Assembly: GCA_034670405.1 (NCBI GenBank)
Contig: JAXDDX010000001.1
Span: 19,484,501-19,548,500, forward strand
Source of the DNA: Hoplostethus atlanticus
Taxonomy: Eukaryota; Chordata; Actinopteri; Trachichthyiformes; Trachichthyidae
Length of the DNA: 64,000 nucleotides
Direction: 5' to 3'
Part shown: in pieces, positions 47,751-60,370 of the stretch
Position numbering within the stretch: position 1 is the stretch's first letter
How the letters are laid out: each line of letters starts with the position of its first letter
The notes under the pieces: model-generated
Databases searched by the model: none
What the model was told of the DNA's origin: nothing
Seen by the model: only the letters and a program-made list of their open reading frames with translations
Program-made: the position numbers and the translations under genes

Positions 47751-49766
47751 ATGAGGACTCTCTGCTTGACACTGGGAGTGCTGCTGCTCTCTGTCTGCTA
47801 CTGCAACGCTATGCGTAAGTCTGTTTATTCAACTCTCCAGTCAACTCCAAAAAACTGTCGCACTTATTAACACTGGAAACTTTGCAGTGCATTTTCTTGA
47901 AATTAGTATTTCTTTACTGGTATTTGTTTCTGTAAAGCTGAAAAATACATTATGGAAAAAGGTATAACTATATAGCTAACATGCAATGCACATTTAAATG
48001 AAATGAAACTTCCATCTCATTGTAAATAGCCGAGGGAAACAGATTGTATTGTATTTGTATTGCCAGGACAGAAAGGATGTAGGTCAACACGAGAATGTAG
48101 GTTAAGTGACATTTAACTTTGTTTAACCTAACAAATTGATGCAACCAAGAACTTCCCTGGTAAAAAAAAACCAAACCCAAAACAACCTGTATATTACCAC
48201 CACAATTTAAATGATTTGGACAAGGATGAGCAAAATGTATGCCATTTAAATTCCATACAATCCCTAAAAGCAGCAGTGATGCAACACTAAATGGATCAGA
48301 GCATATAATAGTTGTCATATTATTACATCAGAAAATTACATGCATTATAGTACATTTATGTAATGCTATGACTCCATTGCAACATTGGTGTTACCAATAC
48401 AATTGTTGTTGTTTTTTGAAATGAATTGTTTTGTGTGTATTATACCAAACTATATCACATTATAATCATTATGATGAATGCAATATGTGCACACAATGTG
48501 CTTATGCTTCCCGGTAATGCCTCGTGAGCTACATATTTTTTTTAGAATCACGTGCAGCGTTAACTACGGTTCACTGTTGTAACTGTAACCAAGTCAAAGG
48601 TTCAGTCTGGTCTACGGTACTAAACGATCCCCGTTATTTTCACAGCTCACGGCGTGAACGCCTGGGCACCTGTACCCTGCTGCACAGAGTTCGCCGTGGC
48701 GAGGATACCAAAAGCGAAAATTGTCGACATCAGGAAGACCCACAGCAGCTGTCAGGAGATGGGATTTGTGTACGTCTGTGCTTCCCTCTAACGCCCGTTT
48801 CTTTTAGTAGAATGACCCTCAGCACTGAGGCGTTGTCATAAGCGCCGGGCACCCACGGACAAATCGTATTGCGGTTATAGTTATAGGTATAGTTATATAC
48901 TGCGGTCAAGTGAGTCGCGCTGTACATTTTACGGTACGGTATTTTTCATTTAGACGGCGTCGCTCCACCGTCTTTGGTCCAACGCTGCGTCTTTACGGTA
49001 ATAATATAAGTTGACGTACAATAAAAATTAAAGCGTGGCTTGATGTTTATAAGACATCAAATGTATTATAAACTGTGTAATTATTAATGTGCCACAGTGT
49101 CTACGTAACAGAAACGTGCAAACTCGCTTCCCCATGTACAGTACAAGCAGTAAATACAGAAATATAATAGTTCACACAAGGACAAGACCCCGCAGAGAAA
49201 ACGGCTCTCTTTCCCATGCAATGTAAATAATAAATCTATATCTATTCTTACAATTTATTATATTATAATATCACCGCTATATATCACCATAACCGCTATA
49301 TATGACGATAATCACATATAACGACCACAATAATTATTATAATGATGATTACTATCACGCATACAACATATAGTTAGTAAATATTAGAGTAGATCGCTCT
49401 TTATTGTCCCCGAGGGGAAATTGCAGTTAGGATGTAAGGGTGTAAAAAGAAAGAGAGTCACACAACACAATACAATCAGCAAAATTCAAAAACAAATATA
49501 GGAAAATACACAATAGACAAATTAGTGCATTCTAGTGGCAAGAAATAACCTAATTCGCTTTAGTTTAATTTACAGTATATGTCGGCCTATGAGTGTTCTA
49601 ATCGTAGCTTCTGTATTACAGTAACAGCAAAAACTTAGTCTGTTCACTTACAATGTTCCTCCTTGTATCATTCTATCCCTACAGGGTCCATACTGTCAAA
49701 GGGAGACAGATCTGCTACAGCCAGAGAGTGGAGTGGGTAAAGAAGGCTTTCAACGAGTATTACTAG
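47751..49766 (+). CDS. CC chemokine, copy 1 (89 aa, three exons)
   Basis: A secreted chemoattractant for leukocytes acting on G-protein-coupled receptors (family knowledge). Exons: 47751-47814, 48646-48769 and 49685-49766 (TAG), total 270 nt, with intron phases 1 and 2 as in other CC chemokine genes. Residues 1-20 form a signal peptide (MRTLCLTLGVLLLSVCYCNA). The four cysteines are at 33, 34, 57 and 73, with the adjacent CC pair and normal spacing. The N-loop is TEFAVARIPKAKI, and the 3rd strand and C-terminal helix hold GRQICYSQRVEWVKKAF. AATAAA is at 49928-49933, about 160 bp after the stop. Fish CC chemokines expand lineage-specifically, so no orthologous symbol is given. Confidence 0.92.
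49393..49470 (-). repeat. Retroelement 3'-end fragment in chemokine intron 2 (copy 1)
   Basis: The phrase CTTTATTGTCCCCGAGGGGA followed by AATTGC is the inverted 3' tail of a common fish retroposon. The same fragment is at about 57627-57700 in unit 2. Confidence 0.6.
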
Positions 49767-49927
49767 GACTTCGGCGGGTCTCGTTGTTAATGGACGAACA
49801 GCTTTGGTCACTCGGCTTCTTGTTTCAGACATGCCTGACATCAGCTTGTGCACTCTTTATTCAAGGGCATTTTTTATTATCATGAAAACATTTAAAATTT
49901 TTATGCTTTATGGGTGTTAGCCATTTT

Positions 49928-49933
49928 AATAAA
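49928..49933 (+). terminator. Polyadenylation signal, chemokine copy 1
   Basis: Canonical AATAAA about 160 bp downstream of the stop codon. It is conserved at 58157-58162 in unit 2. Confidence 0.7.
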
Positions 49934-51949
49934 CAATCAACGTAAAAATAGAACATAAATAAGACTGGAGCCCTGTTTTGCTCTCATCTTATTTCTATTT
50001 TTCTCTGATATACTGTTACTATTTGCTGCTGCTGGCAATCCAATTTCCCCACAGGGGATCATTAAAGTTTCAGCTTATCATAAAACATGACACATGCATT
50101 TATTAAATGAAAATGAGAAATATATATAACACATAAAATGCAGTATATAACATGCCCACAACTGCCACAGTGTCCACAAATTTCCATTCATCTTGTAGTC
50201 ATTGTTAGTGGAGCACCTCCAGAAAGTGTGTTGTGAAAGATTAGAGGCCTGCATCGTTTGTTTTTACCTTTTCGTATTCTCAAAACTAGATCAAAGAGAT
50301 TAATAGGGATTACATTAAAAATATATATTGGTGGGATGATAATCTGACCAGGATATACACAATGTTCAAAAAATGTTGGGGATTGAATACTTGAATACTA
50401 TGACACATAGTAATATGCATCTACTTTTATTATTAGTTGTACAATTATTATTGCATGACATCATATATTGTAACAGATCCAGTTTCAAGAGCTCCACTAT
50501 TCGCTGTGTTTATCTAAAGAATTACATTAACGATAATTTGAATTATATTTCAATTGTAAGGACAATGCAGGAGCTAGGCATCCGTAGGCTGTGAAAGCGA
50601 TGTCAGTGGACTGCTTAGTGGCTTTGGTTGAGGAGGAGGGACACGGGTGGGGGTACAAAGTAACCAAAGTAGGGGGCTTAGACTTCATATTTACTACATA
50701 TCCTATGAAACTATCATTTGCAGGCCCAATGCTGGACAGCTGAGCTGGCCCTGGAATCCATTGTGGAACTGCCAGTCAAGCCAGCAGGGTCAGCCACCGC
50801 ATTAGCTTAGCCTAGCAGACACAATGTGGTTGTCTGGAATAAGGTACAGGCCCAGCCAACCAGTCTCTGTTTAGGGTGCCTTCATTTTCATTCATTTATC
50901 TGCTTTAGCTTTAATCCCTTTTATAGCTGGAAAAGCTGAGTGGGCTTTAACATCAGAGCCATTACATTACATTACAGGGTCAGTCGGCGCATTAGCGTAG
51001 CCTAGCAGATACATTGTCTGGGATAAGGAACAGGCCCAGACAATCACTCTGTGTTTTGGCATTCGTTTTCTAGGGTAGGGAATGAGGCTAGTCTAGTGTG
51101 GAGCTGAGTATCTTAGCAGTGTTGAGTGTGGCTATCGAGGGGGGTGTTTCTGGGACACCGGAGTCTACTGCTGAGCCTCCTGGAGGTGTTGTGGGCCTAA
51201 TTCAACGAAATGCATCTAAGACGGGAGATACCCATTTGATGACTCCAATGACATCCCCACATTCCTTGTATATCCAAATTATGTCTCTACGTGTAGCACA
51301 AGCAACAGGAGAGAGTTTACAGGGCGGCATACTGTTTTATTTTACACGCACTACAAATACAATAAATTACACCACCAAGGAAATCAACATGAATCTATTA
51401 ATCTGGTCTTTAGCTTTTGAGCCGAGTCCAGGTCGGTGTGTCTTGACTGGAAAAGACAAACACAATTTAAATCAGTCCCAGGCTGCAGTTCTCCAATCAG
51501 CCTTAATTGGCCACAGCTGATGTCTGATGCAGGGAGAACCAGCCTACCAGTGTGATTCTCAACCCCTACCACCAGGAGGAGCTGTCCGACACCACGTCTT
51601 AAGTACCTCTTTGTAGCACATGTTTATACAAAGCTAAAGTGTAGCGTTCACTAGAAGTTAGCGAACTTGTTAGCAAACAACATAAAAGTAGTCGAACACA
51701 CACATGAACTACAAGAGCAAGATGATCGATATAGCACTATAATGCAAAACACTATTAAACAAGAAATCACAAAATATTTACAAATTAGAATTTCAATGCT
51801 AGAAGGAGAGAAATGGTAACCTTAAGCCATTGAGGGAAAAGGGAATCAATGACGCCAATCAATTTCCCAATGCTGTATGGGATGAGCAGTTCATTCCCTC
51901 TTAAAAGTGTTATGTACAGTCTTGTATCCATGGCTCTTTTTTCCCCCTT
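49934..51949. other. Unit 1 downstream non-coding region
   Basis: No recognisable gene. It contains a retroelement tail near 50032-50075, TTACATTACATTAC fragments of L2-type tails near 50960-50980, and two related segments (near 50790 and 50985) sharing a CATTAGC-TAGCCTAGCAGA core. A 140-codon open frame at 51098-51520 is kept in unit 2 but shows no known domain. Confidence 0.55.
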
Positions 51950-52057
51950 TTGTTCCAACCAAGCAGTAGCACACCTGATTCTACTAACCAACCACTAGAG
52001 TCTTTGCTAAGGACCTTGATGGGTAGAATCAGGTGTGCTACTGCTAGGTTGGAACAA
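51950..52057. mobile_element. Short inverted-repeat element (MITE-like), unit 1
   Basis: Arms 51950-51984 and 52023-52057 are 35 bp with one mismatch (left arm starts TTGTTCCAACCAAGCAGTAG). They are separated by 38 bp. The same structure is at 63490-63597 in unit 2. Confidence 0.8.
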
Positions 52058-52134
52058 CTGCAGCCACTGTGGCCCTTTCTGGGTAAGACTGGTGACCCCT
52101 GCTGTACACCCAAGAACCTGGAAAGAGGACACAG

Positions 52135-53846
52135 AGCACAGACCTACGGTTCAACCAAGAATTGTTTATTATAAGAGTGGGGGGAGAAGGGTAAGGGGTT
52201 CTCAAAGGCAACAGAAATTCTTCCCAGCCCGGGGTATCATCCATTGGGGTCTTCAGACTTATTTTCTGGGGAGAAACACATGCCACAAAAATCACTGAAG
52301 AGTCATTGGAGAGTTTTAGTGTCTCACGGTCTAAATGCTTTCAGAGGATGTTCCACCCTGACAAGAATCAAATGCTGTGGGACAAACTGAATGAAGAGAA
52401 GTGGCATGTCAATGCTCCAATTTAGTCCAAATAAATTTTCATGGTGTAATGTTAGCTAGTCAAAATGTTAGCTTTGTATGGAAAGTTCCCCGCTAAGTAT
52501 TTGGAATAGTCCAAACTAGGAAACTGTGACTTGTTTGTATTAAATGGATGCTGGGTAGTGTAGTGTGGTAAACATAAATACATTTAATCATAACTTCTAT
52601 TGATTGAATCCCACCGAAATCAGGCTGAGGAATAAATAGCACTTCGGTGGAGAATGTGATTCATAGTTTGCTACTTGCTACATACTTTGGCTCCCTATAT
52701 GCCAGTGAGTGGGTACGGTGGGATGGGTGGGAGTGTCTTGAAAGTCCAGTGGGTGGGGAGTTTTTGTTCCAAAACAGAGTAAGGACCAGAAAGTGATTTT
52801 TGAAACCCAGAAATCTCACCCCCTGGCCAAGTAATAGTTGGTCATTGGTATTGATCAACTCCCACAGATCTATTATAGTCATTTTATGCTAGGGCGCAGT
52901 AAAATCATACTCATTGCACCTTAAACACCTGCTTTTCTACCAGCCTCTTTGGCGTTTATTTATTTAACATGTATTTATTTATTTTTTTAATTTAATTTTT
53001 ATTGCCAAGAACAAAAAAGAGGTAGAGAAAAAACATAGTCATGACCAATAAAACGTTATACATTGCCAGAGGTTTTTTTGTTTTTCGACAATTGGCTCTT
53101 TGGCGGTTAAAGTTCTAGTTTTCTTTTGTTGTTGGGAAGAACAATAATAATAATAATAAGAGCAATGTATTATCAACCCTATCATTAGTAACAAAAAGGA
53201 TCAAATGTATGAGGTTACATCCTCTGCAATCATTTTCATACTTGCCACTGACTTTACATTAATATTTCAACGTTTGTATGTCAACGCCTGCATCTGCAAA
53301 TGTGCATGGAATGATGTTGATGAATGTGAGCTCATTTCATGCTATAAAAATAGAATAACAAAATAACCTTCAACAATACAAGATAGCCTTTCCACTGAGT
53401 CGAGATGGCCACAGATAAGAGAGACAGAAACAGAGAAGTTGCAGAGTCACTTCACAGTTCCGTGGTGGAGTGAATGATTTTTATCTTTAAACCAAAATAA
53501 TGTTGTGTCCCCTCAATTTCCCCCTAAAGTGACAGCAGCAACAGCAGCGGTGGGAAGCCGAGGGGGTGTGTGGGGACTTCTAGCAGTGATGATTCATGGC
53601 ACTGTCAACTTTATTGGCAATCATCTACTTCTTTCTGTTTGAGAAACTATCCAATTGATTTTTTAAAATTTGATTATTATTATTATTTTTGTATCATACA
53701 TTCAGAATGAACTGCTGCACCCAACGTGTTTGTATTTACTTTATCCATTTAACCATTTATCATAACTAGCTAGATAGCTGTAGACTAGTATGGCTAGTTT
53801 AGTTAACTTAGCTATGCTAACTAGCCAACCTAGGTAACTTAGTATG
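52135..53846. other. Spacer between the duplicated units, no gene seen
   Basis: AT-rich sequence with ATTTATTTATTTTTTTAATT near 52970-53000 and an (AAT)n tract near 53143-53158. A TAGCTAGC/GTTAACTTAGCTA-rich segment just precedes unit 2. No open frame resembles a protein family. Confidence 0.6.
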
Positions 53847-54470
53847 GCTATATTGCATTTTTTTCACTTAGTAGCAGAACGCTAGGCTTCATAATATTAG
53901 CTAGCTCCTCACTTACCCCTTGTCTTTTTTATTGGGCTTTACTTAGATAGGCTTTACTTAGATAGATCTTTGGCTCCGCCCACTGAGGTTTAACTCAACT
54001 AATTCTATTATTATTTCTGCCTCCAGGAAATGTTTGTAGAACTTCTGCATCTCGCAAACAGTTCCTAATAATGTTTTATCCTTTTTGTTCATCCAAACTG
54101 TTTTATTTTCTATTCTGACCTTCCTTGTATTTCTTCTATGAACTCATCTCAAATGCACAGCCTTAATCAACATTATATTTGTAACTTTGACATATGAATA
54201 CCATCTGATGCAAAGATGCTGCAGGGAAGTTGCAGAATATAGACTGGTTTGCTGTGGGATGTTTAATCTCATCTTCACACTATCACACCTCAAGTAACAC
54301 TCACTCTGTGAATTGACTGTTGGTTAAAGGGGGGGGCTTTTCATGGTATTGACTTGACTATGTATATTGAGAGACAGTAAGAATTTGACAGTAAGCATCA
54401 ACCAGATCGGAAGAGACCTCTTGAGACAGCAAAGACTGAAGAACATCATCAATTTTACATTGAAGACACC

Positions 54471-57400
54471 ATGAGGACTCTCTGCTTGACACTGGGAGTG
54501 CTGCTGCTCTCTGTCTGCTACTGCAACGCTATGTGTAAGTCTGTTTATTCAACTCTCCAGTCAACTCCAAAAAACTGTCGCACTTATTAACACTGGAAAC
54601 TTTGCAGTGCATTTTCTTGAAATTAGTATTTCTTTACTGGTATTTGTTTCTGTAAAGCTGAAAAATACATTATGGAAAAAGGTATAACTATATAGCTAAC
54701 ATGCAATGCACATTTAAATGAAATGAAACTTCCATCTCATTGTAAATAGCCGAGGGAAACAGATTGTATTGTATTTGTATTGCCAGGACAGAAAGGATGT
54801 AGGTCAACACGAGAATGTAGGTTAAGTGACATTTAACTTTGTTTAACCTAACAAATTGATGCAACCAAGAACTTCCCTGGTAAAAAAAACCAAACCCAAA
54901 ACAACCTGTATATTACCACCACAATTTAAATGATTTGGACAAGGATGAGCAAAATGTATGCCATTTAAATTCCATACAATCCCTAAAAGCAGCAGTGATG
55001 CAACACTAAATGGATCAGAGCATATAATAGTTGTCATATTATTACATCAGAAAATTACATGCATTATAGTACATTTATGTAATGCTATGACTCCATTGCA
55101 ACATTGGTGTTACCAATACAATTGTTGTTGTTTTTTGAAATGAATTGTTTTGTGTGTATTATACCAAACTATATCACATTATAATCATTATGATGAATGC
55201 AATATGTGCACACAATGTGCTTATGCTTCCCGGTAATGCCTCGTGAGCTACATATTTTTTTTAGAATCACGTGCAGCGTTAACTACGGTTCACTGTTGTA
55301 ACTGTAACCAAGTCAAAGGTTCAGTCTGGTCTACGGTACTAAACGATCCCCGTTATTTTCACAGCTCACGGCGTGAACGCCTGGGCACCTGTACTCTGCT
55401 GCCGAGGGTTCTCCATGGCGAAGATACCAAAAGCCCGAATTGTCGACATCAGGAAGACCCACAGCAGCTGTCAGGAGATGGGATTTGTGTACGTCTGTGC
55501 TTCCCTCTAACGCCCGTTTCTTTTAGTAGAATGACCCTCAGCACTGAGGCGTTGTCATAAGCGCCGGGCACCCACGGACAAATCGTATTGCGGTTATAGT
55601 TATAGGTATAGTTATATACTGCGGTCAAGTGAGTCGCGCTTAAAATTTTGTTGCGCATCTACTGGTGTCCGGTACGGTATTTTTCATTTAGACGGCGTCG
55701 CTCCACCGTATTTGGTCCAACGCTGCGTCTTTACGGTAATAATATAAGTTGACGCACAATTACATTACATTACATTACATTACAGTCATTTAGCAGACGC
55801 TTTTATCCAAAGCGACTTACAATGAGTGCATTCAACATAGGTAGGCAAGAAAACTACTAGTCACCAGAAATCGTAAGTGCATTTCCTTCCTAAACAAGCA
55901 ACTAAGAGCATAACTAGTGTTAAGTTAAGAGTGCAATAAGTTAGCAACCTACTTTATCTTAAACAAATGAGACAAATAAGAGAATCAAATAAACAAGAGC
56001 TAAGACAAATAAGTGTATCAAATAAACAAGAGCCAATAAACAAGAGCCCAGACACATAATTGACGACAAATAGGCATGGCTAAGAGGAAGGGTCAGGGTA
56101 GTGTTTCCTGAAGAGATGGGTTTTCAGCCTGCGGCGAAAGATGGGCAGCGACTCTGCTGTCCTGACATCAGTGGGGAGTTCATTCCACCACTGCGGGGCC
56201 AGGACAGAGAAGAGCCGTGACCGTGTAGATCGGCCGCAGGGCCCTCTGAGCGACGGGGCAACCCGTCGCCTCGAGGCAGCAGAGCGAAGTGGTCAGGCGG
56301 GGGTGTAAGGCTTGACCATAGCCTGGAGGTAAGAAGGAGCTGTTCCTTTCACTGCCCTATAGGCTAGCACCAGGGTCTTGAACTGGATGCGAGCTGCTAC
56401 AGGGAGCCAGTGTAGAGAACGGAGAAGGGTAGTTGTATGGGAGAACTTGGGGCGGTTGAACACCAGACGAGCTGCAGCTTTCTGAACAAGCTCCAGAGGT
56501 CTGATGGCAGACGCCGTGGCACCAGCAAGGAGGGAGTTGCAGTAGTCCAGGCGGGAGATGACAAGAGCCTGGATGAGCACCTGCGCTGCCTTGTCAGTGA
56601 GGAAGGTGCGAATCCTCCTGATGTTGTAGAGGAGGAATCTGCAGGAGCGTGTCACTGATGCGATGTTTGCCGAGAACGACAGTTGGTCGTCCAGGGTCAC
56701 ACCCAGATTCCTCGCAGTCCGATTTGACGTCACCACAGCATTATCAATGGTGATGGCCAGGTCTCGGTGCGGACAGCCCTTCCCCGGGAGGAACACCAGC
56801 TCAGTCTTGTCCAGGTTGAGCTTCAGGTGGTGCATCGACATCCACTCCGAGATGTCTGCCAGACATGCAGCAATGCGTGCCTCCACTTGTGTGTCAGAGG
56901 GGGGAAATGACAGGATCAGCTGGGTGTCATCTGCATAGCAGTGGTAGGAAAAGTCGTGTGAATGGATAACAGAACCAAGAGATGTTGTGTAGAGGGAAAA
57001 GAGGAGAGGACCTAGAACCGAGCCTTGCGGAACCCCAGTAGTGAGCCTGCGTGGGTCTGACACAGACCCTCTCAGCGTCACCTGGTAGGAGCGATCCGTT
57101 AGGTAGGATGCAAACATGGAGAGTGCAGAGCCTGAGACACCCATCCCCTCAAGGGTGGAGAGGAGGATCTGGTGGTTCACCGTGTCAAACGCTGCAGATA
57201 GGTCCAGGAATATCAGGACAGAGGAGAGAGAGTTCGCTCTAGCGCTCTAATAAAAGTTAAAGCGCGGCTTGATGTTTATAAGACATCAAATGTATTATAA
57301 ACTGTGTAATTATTAATGTGCCACAGTGTCTACGTAACAGAAACGTGCAAACTCGCTTCCCCATGTACAGTACAAGCAGTAAATACAGAAATATAATAAT

Positions 57401-57995
57401 TAACACAAGGACAAGACCCCGCAGAGAAAACGGCTCTCTTTCCCATGCAATGTAAATAATAAATCTATATCTATTCTTACAATTTATTATATTATAATAT
57501 CACCGCTATATATCACCATAACCGCTATATATGACGATAATCACATATAACGACCACAATAATTATTATAATGATTATTACTATCACGCATACAACATAT
57601 AGTTAGTAAATATTAGAGTAGATCGCTCTTTATTGTCCCCGAGGGGAAATTGCAGTTAGGATGTAAGGGTGTAAAAAGCAAGAGCGTCACACAACACAAT
57701 AAAATCAGCAAAATTCAAAAACAAATATAGGAAAATACACAATAGACAAATTAGTGCATTCTAGTGGCAAGAAATAACCTAATTCGCTTTAGTTTAATTT
57801 ACAGTATATGTCGGCCTATGAGTGTTCTAATCGTAGCTTCTGTATTACAGTAACAGCAAAAACTTAGTCTGTTCACTTACAATGTTCCTCCTTGTATCAT
57901 TCTATCCCTACAGGGTCCATACTGTCAAAGGGAGACGGATCTGCTACAGCCAGAGAGTGGAGTGGGTAAAGAAGGCTTTCAACAAGTATTACTAG
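54471..57995 (+). CDS. CC chemokine, copy 2 (89 aa, three exons)
   Basis: Exons: 54471-54534, 55365-55488 and 57914-57995 (TAG), again 270 nt. Signal peptide and the four cysteines (33, 34, 57, 73) are identical to copy 1. Compared with copy 1: P22S, then in exon 2 P32L, T35R, E36G, A38S, V39M, R41K and K46R (CCRGFSMAKIPKAR versus CCTEFAVARIPKAK), and in exon 3 Q71R and E87K. All other residues match. The exon 2 changes lie in 48 bases; the rest of exon 2 is identical. Intron 2 carries an antisense L2 insertion of about 1.5 kb, but splice sites are intact. The proximal promoter lacks the TTCTTGGAA site of copy 1; the TATATT box and AATAAA (58157-58162) are kept. It should encode a functional protein. 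Confidence 0.9.
55761..57246 (-). mobile_element. 5'-truncated L2 LINE inserted in chemokine copy 2 intron 2
   Basis: Absent from the matching place in copy 1 (near 49020). Read on the minus strand it begins inside the reverse transcriptase (SFSDILGPICSV-like decay followed by NHQILLSTLEGMGVSG at 57180). It has YADDTQL and runs to the shared GCTTTGGATAAAAGCGTCTG block, ending in (TGTAA)n at 55783-55761. It is nearly identical to the L2 at 45395-47102. Small deletions after MVKPYTP (near 56293) cause a stop, so the frame is broken. The target-site duplication is short or unclear (AAT at both edges). Confidence 0.85.
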
Positions 57996-58156
57996 GACTT
58001 CGGCGGGTCTCGTTGTTAATGGACGAACAGCTTTGGTCACTCGGCTTCTTGTTTCAGACATGCCTGACATCAGCTTGTGCACTCTTTATTCAAGGGCATT
58101 TTTTATTATAATGAAAACATTTAAAATTTTTATGCTTTATGGGTGTTAGCCATTTT

Positions 58157-58162
58157 AATAAA
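58157..58162 (+). terminator. Polyadenylation signal, chemokine copy 2
   Basis: AATAAA about 160 bp after the copy 2 stop codon, in the same place as in copy 1. Confidence 0.7.
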
Positions 58163-60053
58163 CAATCAACGTAAAAATACAACATAAATAAGACTGGAGC
58201 CCTGTTTTGCTCTCATCTTATTTCTATTTTTCTCTGATATACTGTTACTATTTGCTGCTGCGGCGATCCAATTTCCCCACGGGGATCATTCAAGTTTCAG
58301 CTTATCATAAAACATGACACATGCATTTATTAAATGAAAATGAGAAATATATATAACACATAAAATGCAGTATATAACATGCCCACAACTGCCACAGTGT
58401 CCACAAATTCCCATTCATCTTGTAGTCATTGTTAGTGGAGCACCTCCAGAAAGTGTGTTGTGAAAGATTAGAGGCCTGCATCGTTTGTTTTTACGTTTTC
58501 CGTATTCTCAAAACTAGATCAAAGAGATTAATAGGGATTACATTAAAAATATATATTGGTGGGATTATAATCTGACCAGGATATACACAATGTTCAAAAA
58601 ATGTTGGGGATTGAATACTTGGTGACAGTGTACTAGACAATATAAATGATCATAACTCATCATAACTGCACCAGAAAATGTCATAATACACTATGATGCA
58701 TTTTGAATCTGGCATGAGCAATGAGCAAAGATCATTATAAGTGAGGCATGACACATAGTAATATGCATCTACTTTTATTATGAGTTGTACAATTATTATT
58801 GCATGACATCATATATTGTAACAGATCCAGTTTCAAGAGCTCCACTATTCGCTGTGTTTATCTAAAGAATTACATTAACGATAATTTGAATTATATTTCA
58901 ATTGTAAGGACAATGCAGGAGCTAGGCATCCGTAGGCTGTGAAAGCGATGTCAGTGGACTGCTTAGTGGCTTTGGTTGAGGAGGAGGGACACGGGTGGGG
59001 GTACAAAGTAGCCAAAGTAGGGGGCTTAGACTTCATATTTACTACATATCCTATGAAACTATCATTTGCAGGCCCAATGCTGGACAGCTGAGCTGGCCCT
59101 GGAATCCATTGTGGAACTGCCAGTCAAGCCAGCAGGGTCAGCCACCGCATTAGCTTAGTCCTAGCAGACACAATGTGGTTGTCTGGAATAAGGTACAGGC
59201 CCAGCCAACCAGTCTCTGTTTAGGGTGCCTTCGTTTTCATTCATTTATCTGCTTTGGCTTTAATCCCTTTTATAGCTGGAAATGCTGAGTGGGCTTTAAC
59301 ATCAGAGCCATTACATTACATTACAGGGTCAGTCGGCGCATTAGCGTAGCCTAGCAGATACATTGTCTGGGATAAGGAACAGGCCCAGACAATCACTCTG
59401 TGTTTTGGCATTCATTTTCTAGGGTAGGGAATGAGGCTAGTCTAGTGTGGAGCTGAGTATCTTAGCAGTGTTGAGTGTGGCTATCGAGGGGGGTGGTTCT
59501 GGGACACCGGAGTCTACTGCTGAGCCTCCTGGAGGTGTTGTGGGCCTAATTCAACGAAATGCATCTAAGACGGGAGATACCCACTTGATGACTCCAATGA
59601 CATCCCCACATTCCTTGTATATCCAAATTATGTCTCTACGTGTAGCACAAGCAACAGGAGAGAGTTTACAGGGCGGCATGCTGTTTTATTTTACACGCAC
59701 TACAAATACAATAAATTACACCACCAAGGAAATCAACATGAATCTATTAATCTGGTCTTTAGCTTTTGAGCCGAGTCCAGGTCGGTGTGTCTTGACTGGA
59801 AAAGACAAACACAATTTAAATCAGTCCCAGGCTGCAGTTCTCCAATCAGCCTTAATTGGCCACAGCTGATGTCTGATGCAGGGAGAACCAGCCTACCAGT
59901 GTGATTCTCAACCCCTACCACCAGGAGGAGCTGTCCGACACCATGTCTTAAGTACCTCTTTGTAGCACATGTTTATACAAAGCTAAAGTGTAGCGTTCAC
60001 TAGAAGTTAGCGAACTTGTTAGCAAACAACATAAAAGTAGTTGAACACACACA
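58163..60053. other. Unit 2 downstream non-coding region
   Basis: Counterpart of 49934-51670. It differs by a 125-bp segment at about 58620-58745 that unit 1 lacks. The open frame 59447-59869 is the copy of 51098-51520 with two residue changes; no known protein. Confidence 0.55.
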
Positions 60054-60370
60054 TCAAATCAAAACAAATCACATTTATTTGTATAGCCCTTAATCACCGT
60101 TACAGTCTCTAAGGGCTTCACAGTGCCCAACATGTGAAAATAATAAATGGTTAGTACACGACATCCCCCAGCCTTAGACCCTCACAGAGGACAAGGAAAA
60201 ACTCCCACAAACCCTCATTGGGAAAATTGGGAGAAACCTTGGGAGGGGCTACTCAGAGAGGGATCCCCCTACCAGGACGGTTGGGCGTGCAATAGATGCC
60301 GAGTTTGGGCAAGCAGCGTATACACAATATATGAAAGTTTATTTTGGTGGGACGTCCAGATCTGATGGGG

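Larger units (their letters stand above)
47103..52134 (+). repeat. Segmental duplication, unit 1
   Basis: From TATTGCATTTTTTTCACTTA at 47103 to GGAAAGAGGACACAGAG near 52134 the sequence matches 53847-63676 base for base apart from scattered substitutions, small indels and two large insertions in unit 2. In the first 480 bp I count three substitutions plus one 24-bp indel. Intron 1 of the chemokine gene is identical except for one base in an A-run. The right end diverges into unrelated sequence in both units. Confidence 0.92.

Noticed and set aside
48524-48841. 105-codon open frame on the plus strand, repeated at 55243-55560
   Set aside because: It overlaps chemokine exon 2 in another frame. 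The chemokine reading has the signal peptide, cysteines and splice sites; this one has none.
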